64,000 nucleotides of DNA from Bacillota bacterium (GTDB taxonomy: Bacteria; Bacillota; Clostridia; Lachnospirales; Lachnospiraceae). The position numbers were made by a program, and so were the translations under genes. Shown piece by piece: positions 17,878 to 25,768 of the stretch (position 1 is the first letter of the stretch; each line of letters begins with the position of its first letter). The stretch spans positions 101,889 through 165,888 of the forward strand of contig JAEYSV010000030.1 of the NCBI GenBank assembly GCA_023434365.1. Direction: 5' to 3'. The notes beneath the pieces were generated by a model. The model was not told the DNA's origin. It searched no databases and was given only the letters and a program-made list of their open reading frames with translations.

Positions 17878-18673
17878 AACTTCCTCCCATTTTATGATAT
17901 GCTGCCTTAATCAGCCAGAGTATCATCTTCTCAAATGCCAAACTTAATACAATTATCACTACAGTCCATACAAATATCTCTTCTGTTTCCAAAAAGATCT
18001 TCGCCTCATAGAGTCGTTCTCCAATTGAATTTACGGGAATTCCGATTACTTCTGCAGCAATTCCTGCCTTCCAGCATAGTCCAAGGCTGATTGTGATTCC
18101 AGCCATAAAATAGGGTAAAATAGAGGGAATATAAATGTAGCGAAACTTTTTAAGATAAGACAATCGAAAGACCTGACTCATTTCAAGCATTTTGGAATCA
18201 ATATTATTAAATCCTTCTGTCATATTGATATAAATGATTGGAAATACCATTAAAAATGCAATAAAGGTTGCCAGCCATTCTGATCCAACCCAGATCAAAG
18301 CAAGAATAATAAAAGAAGCCACCGGAGTTGATTTCATCACTAAAACAAGTGGACGAACAAAAATGTCCATCCACTTAACATTATAGGTTACCAATGCGAT
18401 AACGACTCCTAGAACTACCCCTGTACTAAATCCGGCAACAATTCGATAGAACGAATGTAACATTCGAACCCAAAACTCCTGTGTCTGACATACTTCAACA
18501 AACTTATGTCCTACCTCAATGGGTGATGACAAGACCACTGCATTTGGCATAGTATGACTAATGAGTTGCCATATTACTAGCCAAAATAGCACCCCAAGGA
18601 TTCGATATCTTTTATTAGTCATCTTATTTTTATTATGTTTATTACTTCTAATCGTTATAATAGAAGTTTTCAT
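17867..18673 (-). CDS. ABC transporter permease (TauC/SsuC/ThiX-like)
   Basis: A 268-residue inner-membrane permease with six likely helices and the BPD_transp_1 coupling loop (residues ~175-205, EMSQVFRLSYLKKFRYIYIPSILPYF; the EAA-like region). It passes the substrate delivered by the lipoprotein at 18648-19619. I favour the ATG at 18673, which follows GGGGTG and overlaps the binding-protein gene by 26 bp; a GTG at 18685 and an ATG at 18622 are alternatives. Confidence 0.92.
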   Translation of the reverse strand: MKTSIITIRSNKHNKNKMTNKRYRILGVLFWLVIWQLISHTMPNAVVLSSPIEVGHKFVEVCQTQEFWVRMLHSFYRIVAGFSTGVVLGVVIALVTYNVKWMDIFVRPLVLVMKSTPVASFIILALIWVGSEWLATFIAFLMVFPIIYINMTEGFNNIDSKMLEMSQVFRLSYLKKFRYIYIPSILPYFMAGITISLGLCWKAGIAAEVIGIPVNSIGERLYEAKIFLETEEIFVWTVVIIVLSLAFEKMILWLIKAAYHKMGGSYGS

Positions 18674-19619
18674 CTGGTAAGGCACCCCCTACACTTTCCG
18701 GCTTCTGGTTATATAGAACAGATAAAAATCCACCAAGTTTCTCTTTCATCTCATCTCCGGTAATAAAAGTAATATTACACTTCGGAATCGCTTTTTTCGC
18801 AACCGGAGCTGGAACAATCTCAAGATTACCAATTAATTGAGCCGCCTCATCAACATTGCTATTCACCCACTCGGTACTTTTTTGATAAGTATCTAAGAAG
18901 GCATCAAATCCCTCTTTATTATTATCAATAAATTCACTTCTTGCTACAACAACAGCCGTCACCATGGTGGAACCATCGGTAGCAACACGGTCATATTCCT
19001 GAGTCATATCAAGTACTACACGTAATTTCTCATTTTTTGATGCTGCAGTCGTTACAAATGGTTCAGGAAGCATTGCAATAGCTCCCTCTGTTGTCGCCAG
19101 AATATTTGCTAATTCAGTTGCTTCTGATTTAAATTCAATCGTTACATCCTGGTTCGGAGTCAATCCATTGGCATTAAGAATGTGATTTAATACAAATTCT
19201 GGAGTAGTCCCCTTGCCCGTTGCATAAATAGTCTTGCCTTTCAAATCAGCAATGCTTTTTACTGTTTCTCCGGTTTCTACAATGTATAATACACCAAGAG
19301 TATTAACTGCTGCTACTTTTAACTTGCCTTCTAATTTTTTATATAATACTCCTGCAAGATTCGCTGGAATACTAGCAATATCAATTTCACCTTTTACAAT
19401 TCCTGCAACAATCTCATCTGCAGTTCCATGCATCGTAACTTGATAGGTATCCTCTGTCTTACCTTCTTTAGACTCCTCCATTAACTTAACTAATCCCATG
19501 GTAGTTGGTCCCTTAAGTGACGCAATACGATAAGTTGCTTCTTGCTTTTGATTATTACTGCCACATCCGACTAGCATAAGGACCATGGCTAACACGATAA
19601 TTAACACGTTCTTTTTCAT
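18648..19619 (-). CDS. ABC transporter substrate-binding lipoprotein (NMT1/TauA-like)
   Basis: A 323-residue lipoprotein with signal peptide MKKNVLIIVLAMVLMLVGC (lipobox Cys19). The mature part has the two-lobed NMT1/SsuA-like fold, e.g. GPTTMGLVKLMEES, VKGEIDIASIPANLAGVLY and DLKGKTIYATGKGTTPE. Family members bind sulfonates, nitrate, thiamine precursors or aromatic compounds; the sequence does not tell which. It is the first gene of a three-gene importer operon; an AGGAGGAAG ribosome site precedes the ATG. I saw no TPP or S-box riboswitch in the 140 bases upstream. Confidence 0.92.
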   Translation of the reverse strand: MKKNVLIIVLAMVLMLVGCGSNNQKQEATYRIASLKGPTTMGLVKLMEESKEGKTEDTYQVTMHGTADEIVAGIVKGEIDIASIPANLAGVLYKKLEGKLKVAAVNTLGVLYIVETGETVKSIADLKGKTIYATGKGTTPEFVLNHILNANGLTPNQDVTIEFKSEATELANILATTEGAIAMLPEPFVTTAASKNEKLRVVLDMTQEYDRVATDGSTMVTAVVVARSEFIDNNKEGFDAFLDTYQKSTEWVNSNVDEAAQLIGNLEIVPAPVAKKAIPKCNITFITGDEMKEKLGGFLSVLYNQKPESVGGALPDENFYYND

Positions 19620-19700
19620 AATTCTTCCTCCTATAAAATATATTGATTTATTGTATGTCTTATCGATCCCTTGTTATGTATTGCTATAATTATATGTACT

Positions 19701-19757
19701 AAAACGAAGAGATTCGCCTGGCACACAACATGTACCAGACTTTCTTCTCTCGTTTTC
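19701..19757 (-). terminator. Probable terminator after miaB
   Basis: On the minus strand CGAGAGAAGAAAGTCTGGTAC pairs imperfectly with GCCAGGCGAATCTCTTCG across a short loop and runs into TTTTAG. It starts three bases past the miaB stop and would keep miaB transcripts out of the ABC operon. Confidence 0.6.
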
Positions 19758-19759
19758 TT

Positions 19760-21190
19760 TTACACCTGTTCTCCAAGGTAGTAAAAGCCTTTACTTTCTA
19801 AAAGTTTTACTTCCACAAGGGATCCTATCAATGATTCGTCTCCCTTAAAATGTACCATAAGACTATTTTCTAATCGACCAGATACAAGCGTATCATCCTG
19901 ATCATTTTTATGTTCAACCAGTACTTTTTGTACAGTACCAACAAAACGCATACTTTCCTCGGCCGCAATGGAATTAACTTCCTTCATCAGACGGTTAAAA
20001 CGTTCTTTTACGATATCTTCTTTTATCTGATCTTCCATAGTTGCAGCTGGTGTTCCAGTACGTTTAGAGTAAATAAAATGATAGGTATTGAGATAACGCA
20101 CTTTACGTACCACATCTAACGTGTCTAAGAAATCTTCTTCGGTTTCTCCTGGGAAGCCTACGATGATATCCGTAGAAAGAGTAATATCAGGGATCTCTTT
20201 CTTGATTTTCTCAACCAGGGCCAGATAACCTTCTTTTGTGTAGCGACGATTCATCTTCTTTAAGATTTCACTACTTCCAGACTGAACTGGCAGATGAAGA
20301 GACCTACATATCTTTTTGCTGTGCTTCATTACTTCAATTACGTCTTCACTTAAATCTTTTGGATGAGGAGTCATAAAACGGATTCTTTCTAGTCCCTCTA
20401 CCTTTTCAATTTCACGAAGGAGGTCAGCAAAAGTTGTTTTTTCCTCTAATGTTTTTCCATAGGAATTCACATTTTGACCAAGTAACATAACTTCTATAAC
20501 ACCGTCTGCTACTAATTCCTTAATTTCTTTAATGATATCGGCTACTTGTCTAGAACGCTCTCTTCCTCGAACATAAGGTACGATACAATAGCTGCAGAAG
20601 TTATTACAGCCATACATAATATTGACTCCGGCTTTAAACGAATATTTTCTTTCACTTGGTAAGTCTTCGACAATCTCCGTTGCTTCCTTCCATATATCTA
20701 CAATCATACTTTTGCTTTCTAAACGAGCCTGCATTAATTCTGCCAATTTAAAAATGTTATGAGTGCCAAAAATGATATCTACAAAACGATAACTTTTCTG
20801 AATCTTCTGAACTACAACTTCCTCCTGCATCATGCAGCCGCAAAGAGCAATCATCATATGAGGATTTTTCTTCTTAAGTGTACTTAGATGTCCAAGTCTC
20901 CCATATACTTTCAGGTTCGCATTTTCACGAACTGTACAAGTATTATAAATAACAAAATCCGCAACTTCTGTTTCAACAATTGTATAACCAATCTGTTCTA
21001 AAATACCAGTGATTTTTTCGCTATCTCTGGCATTCATCTGACAACCAAAGGTCTGAATGCAGGCAGTCAAATCTCTGCCTAATTCCTTCTTTTTTTCCTC
21101 CATAATAGTACGAAGTCCCTGTATATACAAAAGTTGTCTCTGTGCTTCTGAAAAACTCACTTCTGAATTTCTGTTCTCTATGTGATCCAT
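19760..21190 (-). CDS. miaB: tRNA-2-methylthio-N6-dimethylallyladenosine synthase
   Basis: A radical SAM methylthiotransferase (476 residues) that modifies A37 of tRNAs reading UNN codons. The UPF0004 domain carries the first cluster ligands in IQTFGCQMNARDSEK, TCTVREN and ALCGCMMQ. The radical SAM core has YGCNNFCSYCIVPYVRGRER, and a C-terminal TRAM domain follows (KVLVEHK ... VEVKLLESKGFYYLGE). All three motifs and the length are as in MiaB and not the related MtaB or RimO. It has its own strong promoter at 21225-21253. Confidence 0.96.
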   Translation of the reverse strand: MDHIENRNSEVSFSEAQRQLLYIQGLRTIMEEKKKELGRDLTACIQTFGCQMNARDSEKITGILEQIGYTIVETEVADFVIYNTCTVRENANLKVYGRLGHLSTLKKKNPHMMIALCGCMMQEEVVVQKIQKSYRFVDIIFGTHNIFKLAELMQARLESKSMIVDIWKEATEIVEDLPSERKYSFKAGVNIMYGCNNFCSYCIVPYVRGRERSRQVADIIKEIKELVADGVIEVMLLGQNVNSYGKTLEEKTTFADLLREIEKVEGLERIRFMTPHPKDLSEDVIEVMKHSKKICRSLHLPVQSGSSEILKKMNRRYTKEGYLALVEKIKKEIPDITLSTDIIVGFPGETEEDFLDTLDVVRKVRYLNTYHFIYSKRTGTPAATMEDQIKEDIVKERFNRLMKEVNSIAAEESMRFVGTVQKVLVEHKNDQDDTLVSGRLENSLMVHFKGDESLIGSLVEVKLLESKGFYYLGEQV

Positions 21191-21224
21191 GTCCTAACTC
21201 CAATCTAGTAATTTATGCATTGTT

Positions 21225-21253
21225 ATTATAGCCCATCCCTAACATGATGTCAA
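21225..21253 (-). promoter_or_regulatory. Promoter of miaB
   Basis: On the minus strand a consensus TTGACA (21248-21253) and TATAAT (21225-21230) are separated by 17 bases. The -35 box overlaps the stop codon of the M14 peptidase gene. The miaB ATG follows about 28 bases after the expected start site. Confidence 0.85.
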
Positions 21254-22140
21254 AAAACAATTTTTTGAAACGTCTCTTCATCAAGAGCAAATGGGGTATG
21301 AACTATTTGTTGATATACCTGTGACTGCAAAGCGAGGTTAAGTGGAAACCCAGCTTCCTCAGGGGCAGTTTCTATTGTAAATGCTGGTAGATTATAATGC
21401 TCTACAAAATAGTGTACAGTATTACCCCCACTATCTCCGGTATCAATCTCTCTTACTGGCTCAACTAGCTGATATCCACTAAGCACCGATAATCTTGATG
21501 CAATTATCTTTTGAATTCGATTATAGCTTTCTGACATTGTGTCACGATAATAATAGATTTCATTCCCTCTTGAGTGATAATCAAAATAAGCTGCTGGTTT
21601 GAATCGTTCAAATAGATGAACCAATAATTGACTTTCTGATTCACTTAGTGGACGATCCCCATGAAACTTTACTTTCCAGTGAACCGAGGAGAAATTACGA
21701 TTCAGATCTACCCCTCTGGCATTATATTTCCATTCACAATAAGGTAAGTTCATATTTTTTGCCTTCAACCGGTATTCACTGTTTCTTATGATATTGAATC
21801 CGCGAAGTGCAATCATATATCCATCTGGATTAAGTAAAGGCACTAATACAAGACGGTATTTATTAAAAAAGGTTTGCAACGCTTTATCATGTTGATCCAA
21901 TCTGCCTACATAGTTTTCTGCCATCTTAACAAGAAGCACCGGATTAAGACTTTCTCTTCCATGTACCCCCGCGGTACATAAAAGCGTCTTATCTCCGGTG
22001 CCTATAGTAATCATAAAAATGATGCGATTATCCTCAGAGCTTCCTACTTCCTCCACCTTTAACAAACCAGGATACCTTGCCCCAAGATGTAAGGCTGCTT
22101 CATATAATTGAAAATCGTAATAAATATGGCCTAATTCCAT
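21250..22140 (-). CDS. M14 family zinc carboxypeptidase
   Basis: A 296-residue metallopeptidase of the M14 family, likely acting on peptidoglycan or D-amino-acid peptides. The zinc ligands are seen as His60 and Glu63 in GVHGRES and a later His in DYHSRGNE; the catalytic Glu lies in FTIETAPEEAG near the C-terminus. NPDGYMIALRGFN and GVDLNRNF are the substrate-binding motifs. There is no signal peptide, so it is probably cytoplasmic, like several clostridial gamma-D-Glu-diaminopimelate peptidases; that substrate is inference. Confidence 0.9.
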   Translation of the reverse strand: MELGHIYYDFQLYEAALHLGARYPGLLKVEEVGSSEDNRIIFMITIGTGDKTLLCTAGVHGRESLNPVLLVKMAENYVGRLDQHDKALQTFFNKYRLVLVPLLNPDGYMIALRGFNIIRNSEYRLKAKNMNLPYCEWKYNARGVDLNRNFSSVHWKVKFHGDRPLSESESQLLVHLFERFKPAAYFDYHSRGNEIYYYRDTMSESYNRIQKIIASRLSVLSGYQLVEPVREIDTGDSGGNTVHYFVEHYNLPAFTIETAPEEAGFPLNLALQSQVYQQIVHTPFALDEETFQKIVF

Positions 22141-22191
22141 ATTACTTCACTCTCCTGACAGACAGGTTTATTCCATTATATGAATCTCTTC

Positions 22192-22243
22192 TAAAAGAGT
22201 AACCCTCCTATGAGTCACGCTTTCAATAGAGGGCTCCTTTTCA
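22192..22243 (-). terminator. Terminator after the proline operon
   Basis: AAAAGAGTAACCCTC and GAGGGCTCCTTTTC form an imperfect stem with U-rich ends on both strands, about 35 bases past the proA stop and ahead of the M14 gene. Confidence 0.7.
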
Positions 22244-22278
22244 TAACACTTAACCATTATCTAATTGCTCCATCTCAA

Positions 22279-23523
22279 TTATCTAATTTGACCATCTCCA
22301 AAAATGATATATTTAATCGTTGTTAACGCTTGTAATCCCATAGGGCCTCTTGCATGCAGTTTCTGCGTGCTAATACCAATCTCAGCACCTAAGCCAAACA
22401 TAGCACCATCCGTGAATCTAGTGGAGGCATTTACATAAACAGCTGCAGCATCAACTTCATTTAAGAATTTCATTGCATTCTGATAATCCTTTGTAATAAT
22501 TACTTCTGAATGTTTTGTATTGTACCGGTTGATATGAGTAATTGCTTCGTCAATTGAATCTACGATTTTAAGTGAGATAATCAAATCAAGATACTCTGTC
22601 TGATAATCTTCCTCAGTTGCTAGGGTTATATCAGGCAAAATTGCAACCGCTTCTTTATCACCACGAATTTCCACGTTATAAGCGGTGAGTTCCTGGTAAA
22701 GTAAAGGTAGGAACACTTTCGCAACCTTTCGATGTACGACGAGTGATTCTAAAGCATTGCAAACACCAGTACGTTGAGTTTTACCATTTACAATAATATT
22801 TAATGCCATCTTAAAATCAGCTGTCTCATCCACATAAGCATGGCAGTTACCTGTTCCAGTTTCAATAACAGGAATTGTAGAATTCTCAATCACCGTTTTA
22901 ATCAATCCCGCTCCACCCCTTGGGATAAGCACATCAACATACTGATTTAAGCGCATAAAAGCCTGGGCAGTCTCTCTACTCGTGTCAGTAATGAGTTGTA
23001 GACAGTATTCGCTAAGTCCAAGACGTTTTAATGTGTCAGCAATCACTTTAGCAATTGCAGTATTGGTTTCAATTGCATCAGAGCCCCCACGAAGAATAGT
23101 AGCGTTGTTTGTTTTAAAGCATAAACCAAAAGCATCCACGGTAACATTCGGTCTTGACTCACAGATAATTCCAATGACGCCAATTGGTACACGTTTTTGG
23201 CCTATTTGCAAACCATTTGGACGAAGTGTCATATTAGTAACTTCTCCAATTGGATCAGGAAGCAGAACAATATCACGTAACCCATTAGAAAACTCATGAA
23301 TTCTTGCAGGAGTTAAGGACAAACGATCCACCAATGATTCCTTTATTCCTTTTTCTTTTGCTCTTTGTACATCAACCACATTGGCACTTAATATAGCATC
23401 CTGATTAGCCTCCAATGCATCCGCAATCTGAAGTAATGCTTCATTTTTCTCATTTTGTGACAACTTGTTAAGTAGCGTTGCTGCTTCTTTTGCCTGTTTT
23501 CCAATCTTAATAAGATACTCCAT
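22279..23523 (-). CDS. proA: Glutamate-5-semialdehyde dehydrogenase (gamma-glutamyl phosphate reductase)
   Basis: The second step of proline synthesis: NADPH-dependent reduction of gamma-glutamyl phosphate. The 414 residues show the aldehyde-dehydrogenase-like fold with RVPIGVIGIICESRPNVTVDA, the catalytic cysteine in GKTQRTGVCNALESLVVH, and DGAMFGLGAEIGISTQK near the end. The ATG at 23523 follows GGGGAAGA; upstream codons to 23607 overlap the cyclo-ligase gene and are not part of ProA. It is the last gene of proB, DUF896, cyclo-ligase, proA. Confidence 0.96.
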   Translation of the reverse strand: MEYLIKIGKQAKEAATLLNKLSQNEKNEALLQIADALEANQDAILSANVVDVQRAKEKGIKESLVDRLSLTPARIHEFSNGLRDIVLLPDPIGEVTNMTLRPNGLQIGQKRVPIGVIGIICESRPNVTVDAFGLCFKTNNATILRGGSDAIETNTAIAKVIADTLKRLGLSEYCLQLITDTSRETAQAFMRLNQYVDVLIPRGGAGLIKTVIENSTIPVIETGTGNCHAYVDETADFKMALNIIVNGKTQRTGVCNALESLVVHRKVAKVFLPLLYQELTAYNVEIRGDKEAVAILPDITLATEEDYQTEYLDLIISLKIVDSIDEAITHINRYNTKHSEVIITKDYQNAMKFLNEVDAAAVYVNASTRFTDGAMFGLGAEIGISTQKLHARGPMGLQALTTIKYIIFGDGQIR

Positions 23524-23591
23524 AGACTCTTCCCCTTTCACTTTGTTGCCTACCTTACTGAATTTCACTACTTTGGGTTTGACTAACCTAC

Positions 23592-24236
23592 TTACTCCTG
23601 CATACAAACGATAACTTCATCTGGAGTAATCAGCTTTTGGACCTTAATATCCCATTCCATACACTCTAGTCCATTAACAATTTGAAAATCAAATGCCATT
23701 GCAATCCTGTTAAAAGAATCTGGATTCATTTTCTCCAGGTAATAATCAAAGAATCCTTTGCCATACCCAACACGATTACCACGCCGGTCAAATGCCAGTC
23801 CTGGTAAGATCATCAAACGTTCTTTTGGAGAAACCATCTTCTGATCACTACAGTCAGAGGAGTCTTTATTTTCATTAATCATAACATATTTCTCACCAAT
23901 GATAGGCTCCGGAATATTCTGATATCCTTCAGAAACCTCCTTTAAACTAAGAATCCGATAAAACTCCATCAGATTCGCTTCTCCATCGGTAACTTTAGGA
24001 ACATATACCCGCTTACCCTGTTCTAATGCTGTGGTAATGATCTTAGTTGTAATGACTTCCTGATTAAAGGATACATAACAAAATAATTCCTGTGCATTCT
24101 TAAACTCCGGAAGAGACAGTACGATATCCGTGATTTGTTCACTCTTCCATGTAATATACTCATTAGTCAGTTTGCTTTTTTTCAACCGAATCAAGTTTCT
24201 GGCTTGCTCTTTAGTCATGGCTTGTTCTTTAGTCAT
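23592..24236 (-). CDS. 5-formyltetrahydrofolate cyclo-ligase
   Basis: ATP-dependent conversion of 5-formyl-THF to 5,10-methenyl-THF (214 residues, family names Fau/YgfA/MTHFS). The C-terminal nucleotide-binding motif reads LPGLAFDRRGNRVGYGKGFFDYYL (shown in positions ~150-173), and basic residues in the N-terminal helix (RLKKSKL) bind phosphate. The N-terminus contains a doubled MTKEQA; the first ATG is the better start because AAGGAGG lies eight bases upstream. The gene sits inside the proline operon, an unusual but harmless placement. Confidence 0.93.
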   Translation of the reverse strand: MTKEQAMTKEQARNLIRLKKSKLTNEYITWKSEQITDIVLSLPEFKNAQELFCYVSFNQEVITTKIITTALEQGKRVYVPKVTDGEANLMEFYRILSLKEVSEGYQNIPEPIIGEKYVMINENKDSSDCSDQKMVSPKERLMILPGLAFDRRGNRVGYGKGFFDYYLEKMNPDSFNRIAMAFDFQIVNGLECMEWDIKVQKLITPDEVIVCMQE

Positions 24237-24260
24237 GTTCTCCTCCTTAATCCGTTAATC

Positions 24261-24320
24261 ATCGTTTTGCTCCGTCAGTCTTCGTTTTGCTCCATTAGTC
24301 TTCGTTTTACTCCGTCAGAG
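24261..24320. repeat. Three tandem 20-bp repeats
   Basis: Units at 24261-24280, 24281-24300 and 24301-24320 share the pattern TTCGTTTTGCTCCGTCAGTC with one to four changes each. They fill the gap between the DUF896 gene and the cyclo-ligase gene and add purine-rich sequence to the transcript just before the cyclo-ligase ribosome site. Confidence 0.85.
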
Positions 24321-24343
24321 ACTAAACTGCCATCTAAAAATGA

Positions 24344-24571
24344 TTAATTCAAATGTTTACGGTTCATTGAACCCACCTCTTTTAATTCGCTAACCGTTCC
24401 ATCCTCATTCAGAATGCTAACATTATCCAAGGTTCCGCGTAAGTTTCTACGGATTGCCGCAATATAGGCTTGGCGAAGTTCCTGCTGTTCCAATTCCTCT
24501 TCTTTCGTAAGTCCTACTGATTTCATTTTCCTATATAGTTCATTGATTCTTTCTATTGTCTTATCGTCCAT
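24344..24571 (-). CDS. DUF896 (YnzC-like) small protein
   Basis: A 75-residue protein of the DUF896/UPF0291 family. INELYRKMKSVGLTKEEELEQQ and RQAYIAAIRRNLRGTLDNV are the family hallmarks: a two-helix hairpin followed by a tail. B. subtilis YnzC belongs here and is linked to the SOS regulon, but its action is not known. Here the gene lies between proB and the cyclo-ligase gene, with an AAAGGGAG ribosome site. Confidence 0.9.
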   Translation of the reverse strand: MDDKTIERINELYRKMKSVGLTKEEELEQQELRQAYIAAIRRNLRGTLDNVSILNEDGTVSELKEVGSMNRKHLN

Positions 24572-24603
24572 TCCTGTCTCCCTTTCGAATTCTTTTGATT
24601 TTA

Positions 24604-25461
24604 TTAATTATCATTATACTGGTCTGTTTTAATATACGTCACCAGGTCAAAATTATCATCCCTATGTGCTCCAAAAATGGTGCCAATATCTTCTCCAAGC
24701 ATTATTCGCGTGATGTTGGATACATCATCTCCATTGGCAATCACCATATCCGCACCGGATGCGGTAGCAATTTTAGCTGCGGATATCTTAGTTGACATAC
24801 CTCCAGTACCCACATCGCTACCAGCTCCCTTACCCATTGACATAAGTTTCTCGTCAATGACATCCACACTACGAATCAAAGTTGCCTTTGGATTACTATG
24901 TGGATCGTCAGTATATAATCCATCAATATCTGATAACAGAATTAACAAATCAGCACCAATAAGAGAAGCTACAATGGCAGATAACGTATCATTGTCACCA
25001 AAATCTCCAAGCTCTTCTGTCGAAACCGTATCATTTTCATTAACAATCGGAATAACCCCAAGATTAAGCAACTCATTGAATGTATTTTGTGCATTCATTC
25101 GGCTAATATCATTAATCATCGTATACTTCGTCATCAATATCTGTGCGCAAGTCTGATTATATTCTGCAAATAATTTCTGGTACACCATCATTAAACGGCT
25201 CTGTCCAATTGCAGCACATGCCTGCTTCATAGACGTCTTCGTTGGTCTCTGGTTTAGTCCAATTGCTTTTCTTCCAACTGCAATAGCCCCCGAAGAAACA
25301 AGCACCACTTCTTTTCCTTCGCCACTAAGATCAGTCAGAGCACGAATTAACTTCTCCATCTTATCCAAATTCAATGCCCCAGTCTGTGTATGAGTCAAAG
25401 AAGATGACCCAATCTTAACAACAATGCGTTTTTTATCCCTTAATCGCTCCAACCGCTCCAT
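24604..25461 (-). CDS. proB: Glutamate 5-kinase, PUA-less form
   Basis: The first step of proline synthesis: phosphorylation of glutamate. The 285 residues give the amino acid kinase fold: RIVVKIGSSSLTH at the N-terminus, VLVSSGAIAVGRKAIGL, NENDTVSTEELGDFGDND and GTGGMSTKISAAKIATASG. The protein ends soon after the kinase domain, so the C-terminal PUA domain of E. coli ProB is missing, as in many Firmicutes. The ATG at 25461 follows GGAGGGGG. Confidence 0.95.
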   Translation of the reverse strand: MERLERLRDKKRIVVKIGSSSLTHTQTGALNLDKMEKLIRALTDLSGEGKEVVLVSSGAIAVGRKAIGLNQRPTKTSMKQACAAIGQSRLMMVYQKLFAEYNQTCAQILMTKYTMINDISRMNAQNTFNELLNLGVIPIVNENDTVSTEELGDFGDNDTLSAIVASLIGADLLILLSDIDGLYTDDPHSNPKATLIRSVDVIDEKLMSMGKGAGSDVGTGGMSTKISAAKIATASGADMVIANGDDVSNITRIMLGEDIGTIFGAHRDDNFDLVTYIKTDQYNDN

Positions 25462-25485
25462 AAAATCCCCCTCCATTACTTCACT

Positions 25486-25768
25486 CTTACTTCTTCACTA
25501 TCTTTTTAAATCTCTTCACTCTTAGTTCTTCACTATCTCTTAGAGTCTCTTCACTCTTCACTATCTCTTAGAGTCTCTTACTTCTTCACTATCTTTTAAA
25601 TCTCTTCACTCTTCACTCTTAGTTCTTCACTATCTTTTAGAGTCTCTTAGTTCTTCACTATCTTTTAGAGTCTCTTCGTTCTTCACTATCTTTTCCGCTC
25701 TTCACTCTTCACTCTTAGTTCTTCACTGCCCTTAAAGGCTCTTCACTTTTCACTCTTCACTGCCCTTA
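25486..25768. repeat. Imperfect tandem repeat array based on TTCTTCACTATCTTTTAGAG
   Basis: About eight imperfect units of 25-41 bp run head to tail between proB and the upstream dehydrogenase gene; two adjacent units (25623-25678) are nearly identical 28-mers. On the transcribed minus strand the array is purine rich (GAAGAGTGAAGA-like). Its left neighbour is the proB ribosome site, and its last unit supplies the final codons (VKSEK) of the dehydrogenase. Confidence 0.85.

Noticed and set aside
19620..19757. A TPP or S-box riboswitch before the ABC importer
   Set aside because: None of the conserved core sequences is present in the short upstream region.
24261..24320. The 20-bp tandem repeats as a CRISPR array
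   Set aside because: The units are head to tail without spacers, and no cas genes are near.
25486..25768. The proB repeats as a CRISPR array
   Set aside because: Unit lengths vary, no unique spacers exist, and the array is simple-sequence in character.
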